Assembly (NCBI GenBank): GCA_903871335.1
Contig: CAIQGE010000033.1
Location: forward strand, 1 to 64,000
Reading direction: 5' to 3'
Origin: an uncultured Actinomycetes bacterium
GTDB taxonomy: Bacteria; Actinomycetota; Acidimicrobiia; Acidimicrobiales; RAAP-2
Length of the DNA: 64,000 bases
This document shows positions 36,900-48,100 of the stretch, piece after piece (position 1 is the first letter of the stretch; every line of letters begins with the position of its first letter). The position numbers were made by a program, and so were the translations under genes. The notes beneath the pieces were generated by a model that was not told the origin of the DNA, did no database searches, and saw nothing but the letters and a program-made list of their open reading frames with translations.

Positions 36900-37741
36900 C
36901 GGTCGACGTCCCGATGAAACACCGCCGTGCGGAAGGGCAATCTCCGGCCGATTTCTTCGGTAATGGCCACTGATCGGTGGCGCCCTCCCGTGCAGCCGAT
37001 GGCGATGGAAAGATAGGACTTGCCCTCTTTCGCGAAGGCGGGAATCTGCCAAGTCAGCAGATGCACTACGTCGTCGAGAAAACGTTGGGCATCGGCTTGC
37101 TCGAGAACGTAGATGGAGACCGACTCATCGAGTCCCGAGAAGGGTCGGAGGGCTTCGACCCAATGGGGGTTGGGCAAGAAACGGCAATCAAACACGAGAT
37201 CTACGTCGCGAGGTATTCCGTTCGAATACCCGAACGAGATGAGCGAAATGCGCATCCCGCTGTCACCCTCCGCTAACAAGAACACTTCGGCAATGCGGTG
37301 GCGCAATTGGTTCGAGTTCAACACACCCGTGTCAATGACCAAGTCAGCGCTATCGCGAATCGTTTGGAATTGCGCGCGCTCCCCCGCAATAGCGTCCGCG
37401 AGAGAGGGCGCCGGGAACGGGTGTCGGCGCCGATTGCCCTCGAACCGGCGAATGAGCACCTCGTCGGGCGCATCGAGAAACAAGAGCTTGGCGTCCATCT
37501 GCTGTGTTTGAAGATCGTGCAGGACCGCGAGAAGGTGATCCGGCTGCACACGACCGCTACGTCCGACGACGAAGGCGACACCGACAAACTCAGGAGAACC
37601 GGAGGCGGCGAGATCGCTCACTCGCGTGATCAGGTCAAGGGGTAGGTTGTCAATGACGAACCAACCCAGGTCTTCCAGCGCGGCCGACACGGTGGATCGA
37701 CCCGCTCCCGACATACCGGCGACTAACAGAATTTCATTCAT
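36896..37741 (-). CDS. rapZ: RNase adapter protein RapZ
   Basis: A 281-residue P-loop protein. Walker A is VAGMSGAGRSTVSAAL and the following EDLGWFVIDNLPLDL is diagnostic of the family; the C-terminal part contains the HRSVAITEEIG segment (GGRHRSV) of the RNA-binding domain. In E. coli it delivers the sRNA GlmZ to RNase E; in Gram-positives the role is less clear but linked to YvcK and UDP-GlcNAc. ATG 37741 overlaps uvrC by 8 bp and the 3' end overlaps yvcK by 4 bp. Confidence 0.95.
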   Translation of the reverse strand: MNEILLVAGMSGAGRSTVSAALEDLGWFVIDNLPLDLITRVSDLAASGSPEFVGVAFVVGRSGRVQPDHLLAVLHDLQTQQMDAKLLFLDAPDEVLIRRFEGNRRRHPFPAPSLADAIAGERAQFQTIRDSADLVIDTGVLNSNQLRHRIAEVFLLAEGDSGMRISLISFGYSNGIPRDVDLVFDCRFLPNPHWVEALRPFSGLDESVSIYVLEQADAQRFLDDVVHLLTWQIPAFAKEGKSYLSIAIGCTGGRHRSVAITEEIGRRLPFRTAVFHRDVDR

Positions 37742-39602
37742 CACCCGCACCGCCCTTCGTGAGACGCACACTCGGAACGCCGTGCAAGTGATCGTAGAGC
37801 GTGCGCGCCACATTCTCCGGCAGACCCGGCGTCAGTCGCAGCTCGTCCCACGTGGCTGCTCGCACCGCGGCCAAGGAGCCGAAGTGTGTGGTGAGCGCGT
37901 CGCGGCGAGAAGGACCGAGTCCGGGAATTCCTTCGAGAGCCTCGCGAACCATCGACTTGCCACGCTTCGATCGATGGAACGTAATCGCGAAGCGGTGAGC
38001 CTCATCCCGCAATCTCTGAACCAGGTAGAGCGACTCGGATCCCCGCTCGAGGGCGATCGGGAGTGACGATCCCGGGCGATAGAGCAATTCTTCGCGTTTG
38101 GCGAGGGCCACGAGTTCGACCTGACCGGCCACGCCGGCATCTTCGCACGCCAGTTGGGCCGCCCCCAATTGTGGAAGGCCACCATCAATAATTAGAAGAT
38201 CGGCGTCACGAAACTTTTCGCCACCCTCAGCGTCGCCCCAATGCGACAAGCGGCGAGCCACGACTTCACGCATCGCTCCGGCGTCGTCGTTGCCGAGGAC
38301 GGATCGAACATTGAACCGGCGGTATTCGGATTTCTTGGGCAATCCGTCTTCAAAGACCACCATGGATCCGACGTAGTTCGTTCCCTGGAGATGCGACATG
38401 TCGAAGCACTCGATGCGGTAGGGCGGGCGCGAGAGCCCGAGCGCGCTCCCTAGCTCTTGTAATGCTCGCGACCGCGTGTTGTGGTCGTGTTCGCGCCGCA
38501 GTGAGTCGGTGCGCAGTACTTCAGTGCCGTCGTCGCGCACCATCTCCATGAGATGTCGGCGTCGCCCTCGCTGCGGGGCCACGACGTTGACGGGTCCCCC
38601 TCGTAGGTGAGCAAGGAAGGACGCAGTGAGGTCGTCACCCTCGACTCCATCGGGAACGAGGATGGTCCGCGGTATCAATGTCCCGTCGGCGTAGACCTCA
38701 GCAAAGGCTCGTTGGAGGATCATGGACGGCGTCTCATCAAATGCCAAGTCGAGCAGCAGGGCGTTGCGTCCGACCACCCGACCACCGCGCACACGGAACA
38801 TCGTGACGGCCGCCCTAGTGCCGGCGATCGACACCGCGAAACAGTCCAACTCACTTCGGTCATCGAGGACCACCCGCTGCCCTTCGGCCGCTCGATCGAG
38901 CGCCACGAGACCATCGCGCGCGCGTGCTGCGTCCTCATAGCGCTGCGTCGCGGCGGCGTCGTCCATGCGCGAACGGAGGCGAGTCCTCAGTTCCACGACG
39001 TCGCCCTCGAAGAAACGTTCGAATCCCTCTTCGATCTCGCCGTAGGCCTCAGGCGTGACGGCACCAATACAAGGACCCGCGCACTTACCAAGGTCAAAGA
39101 GCAGGCAGGGCCGCGATTGCCGTTCGTGTAGTCGAAACTTGGCGTTCGAACACGTTCGTAACGGATAGGCCGAGAGCACTTCGTCCAATGTTCGTCGCAG
39201 GGCACCCACGTGGGCGAAGGGGCCGAAGTACCGCACACCTTTGACGTGTTTGCCCCGGGTGATCGTCGGCTGCGCCCACGGCGTTCGGCGATCCAGGGCA
39301 AGGAACGGAAAACTCTTGTCGTCCTTAAGCCGCATGTTGTAGCGCGGCTGATGGGTCTTGATGAGTTCATTTTCCAGAATGAGCGCATCAACTTCTGAGT
39401 TCGTCACGATCCACTCGAGGCTGGACGCTTCGCTCATGAGGGTGCGCGTCTTGGTATCCAACGCGTCGGGACGCTGGAAGTAGTTGCTCAAACGCTGCGC
39501 CAACGAGCGGGCTTTACCGACGTATATGACAACACCGCGATCATTGCGGTAGATGTAGCAACCGCTCTCGTGCGGAATCCCGGACGGTCGTTCGAGCATC
39601 AC
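37734..39602 (-). CDS. uvrC: Excinuclease ABC subunit C
   Basis: A 622-residue nuclease making both incisions in nucleotide excision repair. The GIY-YIG domain comes first ([21 protein letters not shown]), then a UVR motif ([19 protein letters not shown]), the RNase-H-like 3'-terminal nuclease domain ([20 protein letters not shown]) and two helix-hairpin-helix motifs at the end ([20 protein letters not shown]). Start GTG 39602 or ATG 39599, in or next to the uvrA stop. It is the third uvr gene of the run uvrB-uvrA-uvrC. Confidence 0.97.
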   Translation of the reverse strand: MMLERPSGIPHESGCYIYRNDRGVVIYVGKARSLAQRLSNYFQRPDALDTKTRTLMSEASSLEWIVTNSEVDALILENELIKTHQPRYNMRLKDDKSFPFLALDRRTPWAQPTITRGKHVKGVRYFGPFAHVGALRRTLDEVLSAYPLRTCSNAKFRLHERQSRPCLLFDLGKCAGPCIGAVTPEAYGEIEEGFERFFEGDVVELRTRLRSRMDDAAATQRYEDAARARDGLVALDRAAEGQRVVLDDRSELDCFAVSIAGTRAAVTMFRVRGGRVVGRNALLLDLAFDETPSMILQRAFAEVYADGTLIPRTILVPDGVEGDDLTASFLAHLRGGPVNVVAPQRGRRRHLMEMVRDDGTEVLRTDSLRREHDHNTRSRALQELGSALGLSRPPYRIECFDMSHLQGTNYVGSMVVFEDGLPKKSEYRRFNVRSVLGNDDAGAMREVVARRLSHWGDAEGGEKFRDADLLIIDGGLPQLGAAQLACEDAGVAGQVELVALAKREELLYRPGSSLPIALERGSESLYLVQRLRDEAHRFAITFHRSKRGKSMVREALEGIPGLGPSRRDALTTHFGSLAAVRAATWDELRLTPGLPENVARTLYDHLHGVPSVRLTKGGAGDE

Positions 39603-42445
39603 TTCCGCCGTCGGGACCGCTTCACTCCGAGAACATCAGCCAGTACATCGCCCGTCGGTGTTCCCGTCGTCGCGACGTGCTCCGGTGTTCCCTCCGCTAC
39701 CACGAGTCCGCCTCGACGTCCACCTTCGGGACCCATGTCGACTAACCAGTCCGCCGTCTTGATGACGTCCAAGTTGTGCTCAATGACGAGGACCGTATTT
39801 CCCTGATCCACGAGTCGATGCAAGACTTCCAAGAGTCGCCGCACATCTTCAAAGTGGAGACCCGTCGTTGGCTCATCCAGGACGTACAGCGTGTGACCAG
39901 TGGGTCGTCGCGCGAGTTCGGTTGCGAGTTTGACCCGCTGCGCCTCACCTCCTGACAAGGTCGGGGCGGGTTGTCCGAGTCGGACGTATCCGAGTCCGAC
40001 ATCATCCAGCGACTGGATGTGTCGCAAGATCGACGGCTGGCGTTCGAAGAACTCGAGGGCTTCGCTGACGGGCATGTTCAACACGTCCGCGATCGACTTA
40101 CCCCGATAGAGCACCTCGAGAGTCTCTCGGTTGTATCGGGATCCCTGACACGTCTCACAATTGACGTACACGTCGGGCAGAAAGTGCATTTCGATCTTGA
40201 GCGTGCCGTCACCCGAACAGGCTTCGCAACGACCACCCTTCACGTTGAACGAGAAACGACCTTGCTGGTACCCACGAATCTTGGCTTCCTGGGTTTCCGC
40301 AAACAGCTTTCGGATCTTGTCGAAGACACCCGTATACGTCGCTGGATTGGAACGAGGGGTGCGGCCAATCGGCTGTTGGTCGACGGCGACCACCTTGTCG
40401 ACTTCCTTGACACCGTCAATGCGGTCATGCTCGGCGGGCACCACCTTGGCGCCGTAGAGCGAACGCTGCAGACTCGCGAGGAGGATGCCGTTGATCAATG
40501 ATGACTTTCCCGAGCCGGACACTCCCGTGACGGCGATAAATCCTCCCAAAGGAATGGTGACGTCAATTCCTCGCAAGTTATTAGCCCGGGCGTTGCGAAT
40601 CACGAGTTGTTCCCCCGGCAGCGCGCGACGGGTCGCGGGAACCTCGATGCGTCGCCGTCCAGAAAGGTACGCGCCGGTAATGGACTCCTCATTCACGAGG
40701 AGTGACGCGAAATCACCCGCGTGGACAACGTGTCCGCCGTGTTCTCCCGCACCGGGTCCGATGTCAACGATGTAGTCCGCTTCGCGAACCGTTTCTTCAT
40801 CATGCTCCACCACGATGACGGAGTTACCGAGGTCACGGAGTCGTTCGAGAGTCCCGATCAACCGTCGATTGTCTCGTTGGTGCAGACCAATGGAAGGTTC
40901 GTCCAGGACGTACAAGACACCCACCAAATGGCTACCGATCTGACTGGCCAACCGAATACGTTGCGCCTCACCACCCGACAAGGTCGCTGACGCTCGTGAC
41001 AAAGTGAGATAGTCGAGACCGACGTCGAGCAGGAACGACAGCCGTTCGACGATTTCTTTGATCACCTGTACCGCAATCTTGGTATCGCGAGCGTTCAATT
41101 TCAATGAACCGAAGAAAGCAACCGCCTCGTCAATGGTGTCGTTACACACGTCCGCGATCGACCGTCCATCCACCTTGACCGCGAGGACTTCGGGTTTCAG
41201 TCGCTGACCACCGCAGGAGTGGCACTCCACCTCGCGCATGTACTGTTCGGCCTGTTCCCGTGTCCAGTCGCCCTCCGCCTCGCTGCGCTTGCGTTCGAGC
41301 CAGGTCACGATGCCGCCATAACTGGCGTCGTAGGTCCGAACCTTTCCGTAACGATTGCGATACTTCACCGGAACTGTTTGTTCACCCACGCCGTAGAGGA
41401 CGAGCTTGCGATCCTTCGCCTTGAGCTTGTTCCACGGTGTGTCGATGGAGAATCCGCCAAGGTCGCACACGCCCTTGATCATTCGCTCGAAATACTTGAA
41501 CCGCAGACCTCCCCACGGCGCAAGAGCACCGTCAGCCAAGGAAAGAGATTCATCCGGTACGACCAAGAGAGGATCCACTTCGAATCGCGTACCGAGGCCC
41601 GTGCAGGTGGCGCAGGCCCCGTACGGTGAGTTGAACGAGAAGTCGCGTGGCGCCAATTCCGTAAAACTGATGCCGCACTTGGAGCACGCCAGTAGTTCAC
41701 TGAACTGTTCGACGCGATCCTCCTCGACCCAGAGGATGCCCACGACTCCCTTGGTCAATTTCAACGCCGCTTCGACAGATTCCGTGAGACGTTGACGAGA
41801 TGCTCCTCGTCCGGTCAAGCGGTCCACCACTACTTCGATGACGTGTGTCTCGTACCGCTCGAGCTTGATCTGTTCACGATCAGCGAGTTCGTGCACCGTA
41901 CCGTCCACCCTCACGCGAGAAAAACCTTGTCCCGCCAATTCGTCCAACAGGGTCGAATACTCACCCTTGCGACCCTCCACCACCGGAGCGAGGACCATAA
42001 AACGCCCCGCCGAACCCTTGGTCAAGATGAGATCAACAATTTGCTGCGGCGTCTGGCGCGAAACGGGATCACCGCACTTGGGGCAGTGCGGAACTCCGAC
42101 CCGAGCGAACAACAAGCGCAGGTAGTCGTACACCTCCGTTATGGTCCCGACCGTTGATCGGGGATTTCGAGAGGCCGTCTTTTGATCGATAGAAATGGCG
42201 GGCGACAATCCTTCGATGAAGTCGACATCGGGCTTGTCCATCTGGCCGAGGAACTGTCGGGCGTACGCCGAGAGGCTCTCGACGTACCGACGTTGGCCTT
42301 CGGCGTAGATGGTGTCGAAGGCCAACGAGGACTTTCCCGAGCCGGAAAGACCGGTGAAGACAACGAGCTGATCACGCGGAATTTCCACGGAGACGTTCTT
42401 CAGATTGTGCGCACGTGCGCCCTGCACCCGGATTGTGGAAGCCAT
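39599..42445 (-). CDS. uvrA: Excinuclease ABC subunit A
   Basis: A 948-residue DNA-damage sensor of the ABC class. The first Walker A is [20 protein letters not shown] and the second is [18 protein letters not shown]. Zinc modules include CSKCGISF...[10 protein letters not shown] in the first half and CEACSGDG...[10 protein letters not shown] in the second. Both signatures are intact ([17 protein letters not shown] and [17 protein letters not shown]). It loads UvrB at lesions. Lying 9 bp after uvrB and overlapping uvrC, it forms one operon with them. Confidence 0.98.
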   Translation of the reverse strand: MASTIRVQGARAHNLKNVSVEIPRDQLVVFTGLSGSGKSSLAFDTIYAEGQRRYVESLSAYARQFLGQMDKPDVDFIEGLSPAISIDQKTASRNPRSTVGTITEVYDYLRLLFARVGVPHCPKCGDPVSRQTPQQIVDLILTKGSAGRFMVLAPVVEGRKGEYSTLLDELAGQGFSRVRVDGTVHELADREQIKLERYETHVIEVVVDRLTGRGASRQRLTESVEAALKLTKGVVGILWVEEDRVEQFSELLACSKCGISFTELAPRDFSFNSPYGACATCTGLGTRFEVDPLLVVPDESLSLADGALAPWGGLRFKYFERMIKGVCDLGGFSIDTPWNKLKAKDRKLVLYGVGEQTVPVKYRNRYGKVRTYDASYGGIVTWLERKRSEAEGDWTREQAEQYMREVECHSCGGQRLKPEVLAVKVDGRSIADVCNDTIDEAVAFFGSLKLNARDTKIAVQVIKEIVERLSFLLDVGLDYLTLSRASATLSGGEAQRIRLASQIGSHLVGVLYVLDEPSIGLHQRDNRRLIGTLERLRDLGNSVIVVEHDEETVREADYIVDIGPGAGEHGGHVVHAGDFASLLVNEESITGAYLSGRRRIEVPATRRALPGEQLVIRNARANNLRGIDVTIPLGGFIAVTGVSGSGKSSLINGILLASLQRSLYGAKVVPAEHDRIDGVKEVDKVVAVDQQPIGRTPRSNPATYTGVFDKIRKLFAETQEAKIRGYQQGRFSFNVKGGRCEACSGDGTLKIEMHFLPDVYVNCETCQGSRYNRETLEVLYRGKSIADVLNMPVSEALEFFERQPSILRHIQSLDDVGLGYVRLGQPAPTLSGGEAQRVKLATELARRPTGHTLYVLDEPTTGLHFEDVRRLLEVLHRLVDQGNTVLVIEHNLDVIKTADWLVDMGPEGGRRGGLVVAEGTPEHVATTGTPTGDVLADVLGVKRSRRRK

Positions 42446-42454
42446 TGTCGGAGA

Positions 42455-44473
42455 CTACTGTCCGTCTCCGACAACGACGCTGGCCGCGTCGTCACTCCTT
42501 TGTACGTGCAACTCGTGCAGCAGGTCGCGAAGTGCGGCGGCCTCTTCGAACCGAAGTTCTCGTGCCGCTAACAACATCTCCTTTTCCACTCTCGATATTT
42601 CGGCGTCGAGATCATCCAAAATGGCGTCAGAGACGGCGTCGCCCGCAGCGACCGTAACTCCAACCCGAGGCGCCGGTGCTCGTAGTCGATTCAAGATATC
42701 GGCAACGTTCTTCGTCACGGTGATGGGGCTGATCCCGTGCTCCAGGTTGTACGCCTCTTGCATCGTGCGTCGGCGCTCAGTCGTGCTGATCGCCTCGCGC
42801 ATCGAATCCGTGATGCGGTCGGCGTACAAAATGGCCTCTCCATTGGCATTTCGAGCGGCACGGCCAATGGTTTGGACGAGGGCGCTGCGAGATCGCAGAA
42901 AACCCTCCTTGTCGGCGTCCAAGATGGCCACCAGTGATACCTCGGGCAAGTCCAACCCTTCGCGCAAGAGATTGATGCCGACCAGTACGTCAAATTCACC
43001 TAGTCGCAACGACCGTAGGATTTCAATCCGTTCAATCGTGTCGATGTCGCTGTGCAGGTATCGCACCCGAATGTTGTGTTTGGCCAAGTAATCAGTGAGG
43101 TCTTCGGCCATGCGCTTGGTCAAGGTGGTCACGAGGACGCGTTCTCCGCGAGCAATGACGACCTTGATGCGCTCACGGAGATCATCGATTTGGTTCCTGG
43201 TCGGCACAATCGTGACCACCGGATCCAGCAAACCGGTCGGTCGAATCACCTGCGGCACAATCTGATCCGAGTGTTCCAACTCGTACGGTCCAGGTGTCGC
43301 CGATACGAACACCATCTGCGGCACGAGGTCAATGAATTCCTCGAAGTTGAGTGGTCGATTATCGAGAGCGCTCGGCAACCGGAACCCGTGCTCGACCAAG
43401 GTCTCCTTTCGAGCCTTGTCACCAGCGAACTGTCCCCTCACCTGTGGCAGGGCGACGTGAGATTCGTCGACCACCACCAGGAAATCTGGAGGGAAATAGT
43501 CGAGCAAAGTAAAAGGACGCTCCCCTCGCCCGCGACCGTCGAGGTGGGCCGAGTAGTTCTCAATTCCCGCACAGTTGCCGGTCTGCTCGATCATCTCGAT
43601 GTCGTGTTCGGTGCGGGAACGAAGTCGTTGGGCCTCAAGAAGCTTGCCTTGCGACTCGAAGAGTCGTAGTTGTTCTCCCAATTCGGCTTCGATGGTTTGC
43701 ACCGCACGCTCGAGCGTGTCATTGCCCGTGGCGTAGTGGGATGCCGCGAAAATCGTCACTTCACCGACGTCACCTTTTTCTTCTTGGGTCATCGGATTGA
43801 AGAACGAAATACGCTCAATCTCGTCACCGAAGAACGAAATACGCAACGCCTCGTTGTCGTACGCCGGCTGTAATTCGAGGGTGTCGCCCCGCACGCGAAA
43901 TGTTCCACGGGTAACGAGAAGATCATTTCGGGAATACTGCATTTCCACGAGACGGCCGAGCAACGCACGTTGATCGACGACATCTCCGACATTCAGCGCC
44001 AACATGCGTTGGGCGTATTCAATCGGCGATCCGAGACCGTAGATGCACGACACCGATGCCACGACCACCGTGTCACGACGAGTCAGGAGCGCTGACGTCG
44101 CCGCGTGCCGCAGGCGGTCGATCTCTTCGTTGATGGAGCTGTCTTTTTCGATATACGTGTCTGAGGACGGTACATATGCCTCAGGTTGGTAGTAGTCGTA
44201 GTACGAGACAAAGAACTCAACACGATTGTTCGGCAACATGTCTCTCAACTCGGACGCCAACTGCGCCGCGAGTGACTTATTGGGCTCGAGAATCAACGTG
44301 GGCCGCTGGACGCGTTCGATCATCCACGCGATCGTGGCGGTCTTGCCCGAGCCCGTGATGCCCTCGAGAGTTTGGTAGCGCAAGCCGTTCTGTACGCCAT
44401 CAGCCAGCCGCGTGATCGCGACGGGTTGATCACCTTGTGGAGAAAAGGGAGTTTCGACGACGAAATCAGTCAC
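42455..44473 (-). CDS. uvrB: Excinuclease ABC subunit B
   Basis: A 672-residue helicase-like damage-verification protein. Walker A is [19 protein letters not shown]; the beta-hairpin that probes DNA is [20 protein letters not shown]; the helicase motifs [10 protein letters not shown] and [20 protein letters not shown] follow. A C-terminal UVR domain ([19 protein letters not shown]) binds UvrC. Normal length. It overlaps coaE upstream by 8 bp, as in mycobacteria where coaE and uvrB are close neighbours. Confidence 0.98.
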   Translation of the reverse strand: MTDFVVETPFSPQGDQPVAITRLADGVQNGLRYQTLEGITGSGKTATIAWMIERVQRPTLILEPNKSLAAQLASELRDMLPNNRVEFFVSYYDYYQPEAYVPSSDTYIEKDSSINEEIDRLRHAATSALLTRRDTVVVASVSCIYGLGSPIEYAQRMLALNVGDVVDQRALLGRLVEMQYSRNDLLVTRGTFRVRGDTLELQPAYDNEALRISFFGDEIERISFFNPMTQEEKGDVGEVTIFAASHYATGNDTLERAVQTIEAELGEQLRLFESQGKLLEAQRLRSRTEHDIEMIEQTGNCAGIENYSAHLDGRGRGERPFTLLDYFPPDFLVVVDESHVALPQVRGQFAGDKARKETLVEHGFRLPSALDNRPLNFEEFIDLVPQMVFVSATPGPYELEHSDQIVPQVIRPTGLLDPVVTIVPTRNQIDDLRERIKVVIARGERVLVTTLTKRMAEDLTDYLAKHNIRVRYLHSDIDTIERIEILRSLRLGEFDVLVGINLLREGLDLPEVSLVAILDADKEGFLRSRSALVQTIGRAARNANGEAILYADRITDSMREAISTTERRRTMQEAYNLEHGISPITVTKNVADILNRLRAPAPRVGVTVAAGDAVSDAILDDLDAEISRVEKEMLLAARELRFEEAAALRDLLHELHVQRSDDAASVVVGDGQ

Positions 44474-45065
44474 GTAGGAACCCGCGTTCGTTCAAGAGGA
44501 CGTCGACGGTCGCGCGCAGTTCATCCAGGGAACCTTCGTTCACGAGTGTGACATCGCACAGTTTTCGTCGTTGGTCGTTGCTGGGTTGGTTAGCGATCCG
44601 AGCCAGCGCATCGTCGCGTCGAAGTGACCGCTGGTTGACGAGACGCTCCACCGCGACATCGGGATCGGCAAGAACGCACCAGACTTCGTCGAGTTGGAAG
44701 ATGACGCGATGTTCGAGCCGAAACAAGGGTAAGGCCACGACGACGAAGTCGTCGTCGTTGACGGCCGCGATCTGGTTCACCATCGACAAACCGATCGCGG
44801 TATGGGTGATGGCGTTCAGGCGTCGGAGAGCCGAACGGTCCCGAAAGACGATGTCCGCCACGAATTCTCGGTCCAAGACTCCGTCAGCCCTTAAGATCGC
44901 GTCGCCAAAAGCGTCACGTAGTTGGTGCCACGCGGGTTGACCGGGTTCGACCACCTCACGGGCAACCACGTCAGCGTCGATGATCACGGCACCCTTCTCG
45001 CCCAGGTAGTCGGTCACCGCCGTCTTGCCCGAGCCAATTCCACCCATTACCGCGATGCGAAACAT
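44466..45065 (-). CDS. coaE: Dephospho-CoA kinase
   Basis: A 199-residue kinase for the last step of coenzyme A synthesis. The P-loop is [18 protein letters not shown] at residues ~6-17, followed by [15 protein letters not shown] and the lid with [23 protein letters not shown] 45065 is preferred over the GTG at 45095. It leads the coaE-uvrB-uvrA-uvrC-rapZ-yvcK run. Its usual upstream neighbour rpsA is 15 kb away here. Confidence 0.96.
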   Translation of the reverse strand: MFRIAVMGGIGSGKTAVTDYLGEKGAVIIDADVVAREVVEPGQPAWHQLRDAFGDAILRADGVLDREFVADIVFRDRSALRRLNAITHTAIGLSMVNQIAAVNDDDFVVVALPLFRLEHRVIFQLDEVWCVLADPDVAVERLVNQRSLRRDDALARIANQPSNDQRRKLCDVTLVNEGSLDELRATVDVLLNERGFLRD

Positions 45066-45111
45066 GCAGCCACCGTAGTCACCCCGTCTCCTCACTCCTA
45101 CGACGCTTCTG

Positions 45112-45117
45112 TAGATT
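45112..45117 (+). promoter_or_regulatory. Leaderless-type -10 box of the AftD-like gene
   Basis: TAGATT, six bases before GTG 45124; no ribosome-binding site in between. It repeats the arrangement seen at the glutaredoxin-TrxR gene. Confidence 0.5.
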
Positions 45118-45123
45118 GACTCC

Positions 45124-48100
45124 GTGGATCACGCGCCCAGCGATGCCAAGAGGAAACGCGTACGTGTCCCACGCCTGCACCTCGACACGCTCATTCTCGC
45201 GGTGGTGGCGTACGTCCCATTACTGCTGACGAAGCGGGGATTGCTCGCTGACGACACCAAGGTCTACCTGTATCTAGACCCGCGACACTTGCTCGCCACC
45301 GCTGCGTCGATGTGGAACGCCGACGTGGGCTTTGGGACGGTGACCCACCAGAACATCGGGTACTTGTTCCCCATGGGTCCGTATTTCTTGCTCACGAAGG
45401 CCGCCGGACTACCCGTATGGGTCAGCCAAAGGTTCTGGATGGGTTCATTGTTGTTCTTCGCGGCACTCGGGGCACGCCGGTGCGCGGAAGAATTGGGACT
45501 CTCCCGTCGAGCGGGTTGGGTCGTCGCCATCCCGTACATGTTGACCCCATTCTTGATCGTCGACATCGCGCGGACATCCGCTCTGCTCATGCCGTGGGCG
45601 GGTCTCGGGTGGATGATGATCTTCACGATTCGTGCGGCGCACCGCAACGATTGGCGCAACCCCGCGCTGTTCGCCGTGGTCGTCGCCCTCACCGGGGGCG
45701 TCAATGCCACTTCGATTCTGACGGTAGGTCTGGCGCCACTGGCGTGGCTGGTCTTCGCCGGCGCCACTCACGAGATCCACTGGCGACGAGCCATGGTCGT
45801 CGCGGCGCGCATTGGTTCGTTGTCCCTCCTTGTCTCGTTGTGGTGGCTCGCGGGTCTGTGGGCCGAAGGCAAATACGGCATCAACATCCTGAAATTCACC
45901 GAGTCATTCGCCACCGTCACGACCACCTCCACGTCGTCAGAGGTCTTCAGGGGACTGGGCTACTGGTACTTCTACGGTTCTGACGGACTTCAACCGTGGA
46001 CCGTCGGCAGCTACGCATACATGAGCGGCCAGCTCGTGCCATTGGCCAGTTTCCTGGTGCCGATGGCGGGATTTGTCGCCGCCCTCTTGCTTCGCTGGCG
46101 CTACCGACTCTTCGCGGTGCTGATCACCTTCGTGGGACTGGTGGCCGCCGTCGCCTCCTACCCACTCGCCGCCCCGACACCTCTTGGAATTGTGCTGAAG
46201 TACTTGGCCAACCACACCACGGTTGGTTTGGCGATGCGCTCGACAAATCGCGTCCTCCCGCTTCTCGTCCTCGGCCTCGCCCTACTCACGGGAGCGCTGT
46301 ACGACGCACTCCGTGAACGGCTGCCCCGTCTGACGGCTGCCGGTGCGGGGGTCTTTGGTCTCGTCTGCGTCGTCGCGCTGGCACCCCTCTTTGAGTTGCA
46401 CGCCATTCCGGCGAACTTGACTCTCCCTAGTAACGCGCCGACGTACGTGCAGCAAGCAGCGGCTGATTTGAACAAAGGTTCATCGACCAGCACAGTGCTC
46501 GGCTTGCCCGGATTGGACTTTGCCTACTACCGCTACGGGACCTATAACGACTCCATTTGGCCCGCGCTTCTTCATCGTCCCTGGGTCAGCTCTCAGGTGC
46601 AACTCGTCGGTCAACCCGCCAGCGTCAATCTGATTCGAGCCCTCGACAGCACGTTGCAAGACGGAACGGCAAATCCCGCCTCCATCGCGCCCATCGCCCG
46701 CCTCTTCGGTGCGAGTGACGTTCTCGTTCAAATGGACGGCGAGTACGAGCGGTATTCGACGCCGTTACCGCCGTACCTCGCACATCTGTTTGCCACGAAC
46801 ACGTCGGGCATGTCGTTGTCGTCTACCTACGGCCCCACCACGTCGTTTGGCGCACTTAATGGCCCCTACATCAACGAACAGGTCGCAGCCTTGCCTTTTG
46901 GTACGCAATGGCCTCAGTCGTTACAGATCTACCGCGTTGAAGGTGCCCGCCCGCTCGTGAGGTCCGAATCCCAGACCTCACCCCTCATCGTCGCCGGCGA
47001 CGGTTCGGGACTCGTATCAATGTCCAATTTGGGCATGCTGTCCAACAACGACACCATCATCTACGACGCCGCGGAGAACGGATCGACCATCAAGAAGGAC
47101 GCGGCTCAGCCCGGAGCGTGGCTCGTCCTTACCGACACGAACGCCAAGCGTCAAGACACGTTTGGAACCCTGAATTCCACGAACGGCTACGTGTTGGCCG
47201 CTAACGAAGATCCGTCGACGAACGAGCAGGAACAGACGGTTCCCATTTTCCCCCAACAAAGTTCCCGGGCACAGACGGTGGCGGTGATGACGGGTGTCAG
47301 CGGTGTCACCGCCTCGAGCTACGGCAACCCGATTACGAACAATCCCGAATATCAACCGTCGCAGGCACTTGACGGTTCAACCTCAACGTCATGGCAGGCC
47401 GCGGCCTTCTCACCGGCCATTGGCACGTGGTGGCAGGTCACGGGCCTCAAGAAGACGTCGATCTCTTCTCTCCACATCGTGCAGGCGCAATCCGTCACCC
47501 TTAATCGGTGGATCACCAAGATCGGCATTTCTATTGACGGCGGGCCGCAGATTGTGCGTTCGTTGTCGGTCGCGTCTCGCAGCGTCGGCGGCGAATCCCT
47601 CTCGATACCAGCCACAGTGGGTCGCACGGTACGCCTCACGGTCCTCGGCGTGACGGGGGACGACAAGAGTCTGCCCAGCGCCAGCGCTATTGGATTCGCG
47701 GAAGTGGGCATCAATGGTTTCGGCCCGGCGACACGAGGGCTCCTTTTGCCGACGTCTCTTCTCGAAAAGGCGGGTAGTGCAGCAGCCACCGACACACTCA
47801 GCATTGTCGTCTCTCGGTTGCGCGCGTCGCCGTATCCACCACGCCTTGACCCAGAGAGCGGCCTGATTCGCTATTTCACGCTTCCCTACGCGCGTTCGTT
47901 TACGGGTGCGGGCACGATCACGCTCAATCCCAATGCTCGCGACCAGATCATCAACAGCATTCTTGGTCGTTCGCCAGGATCGGGGACGAGTGTGATCGCG
48001 ACCGATAGTTCGTCGCACATCACCGGATCCCTCATCAATCAGTCGTGGAACGCATTCGACGGTACGACCGGAACCGCGTGGGAGCCGCGATTTCACACCG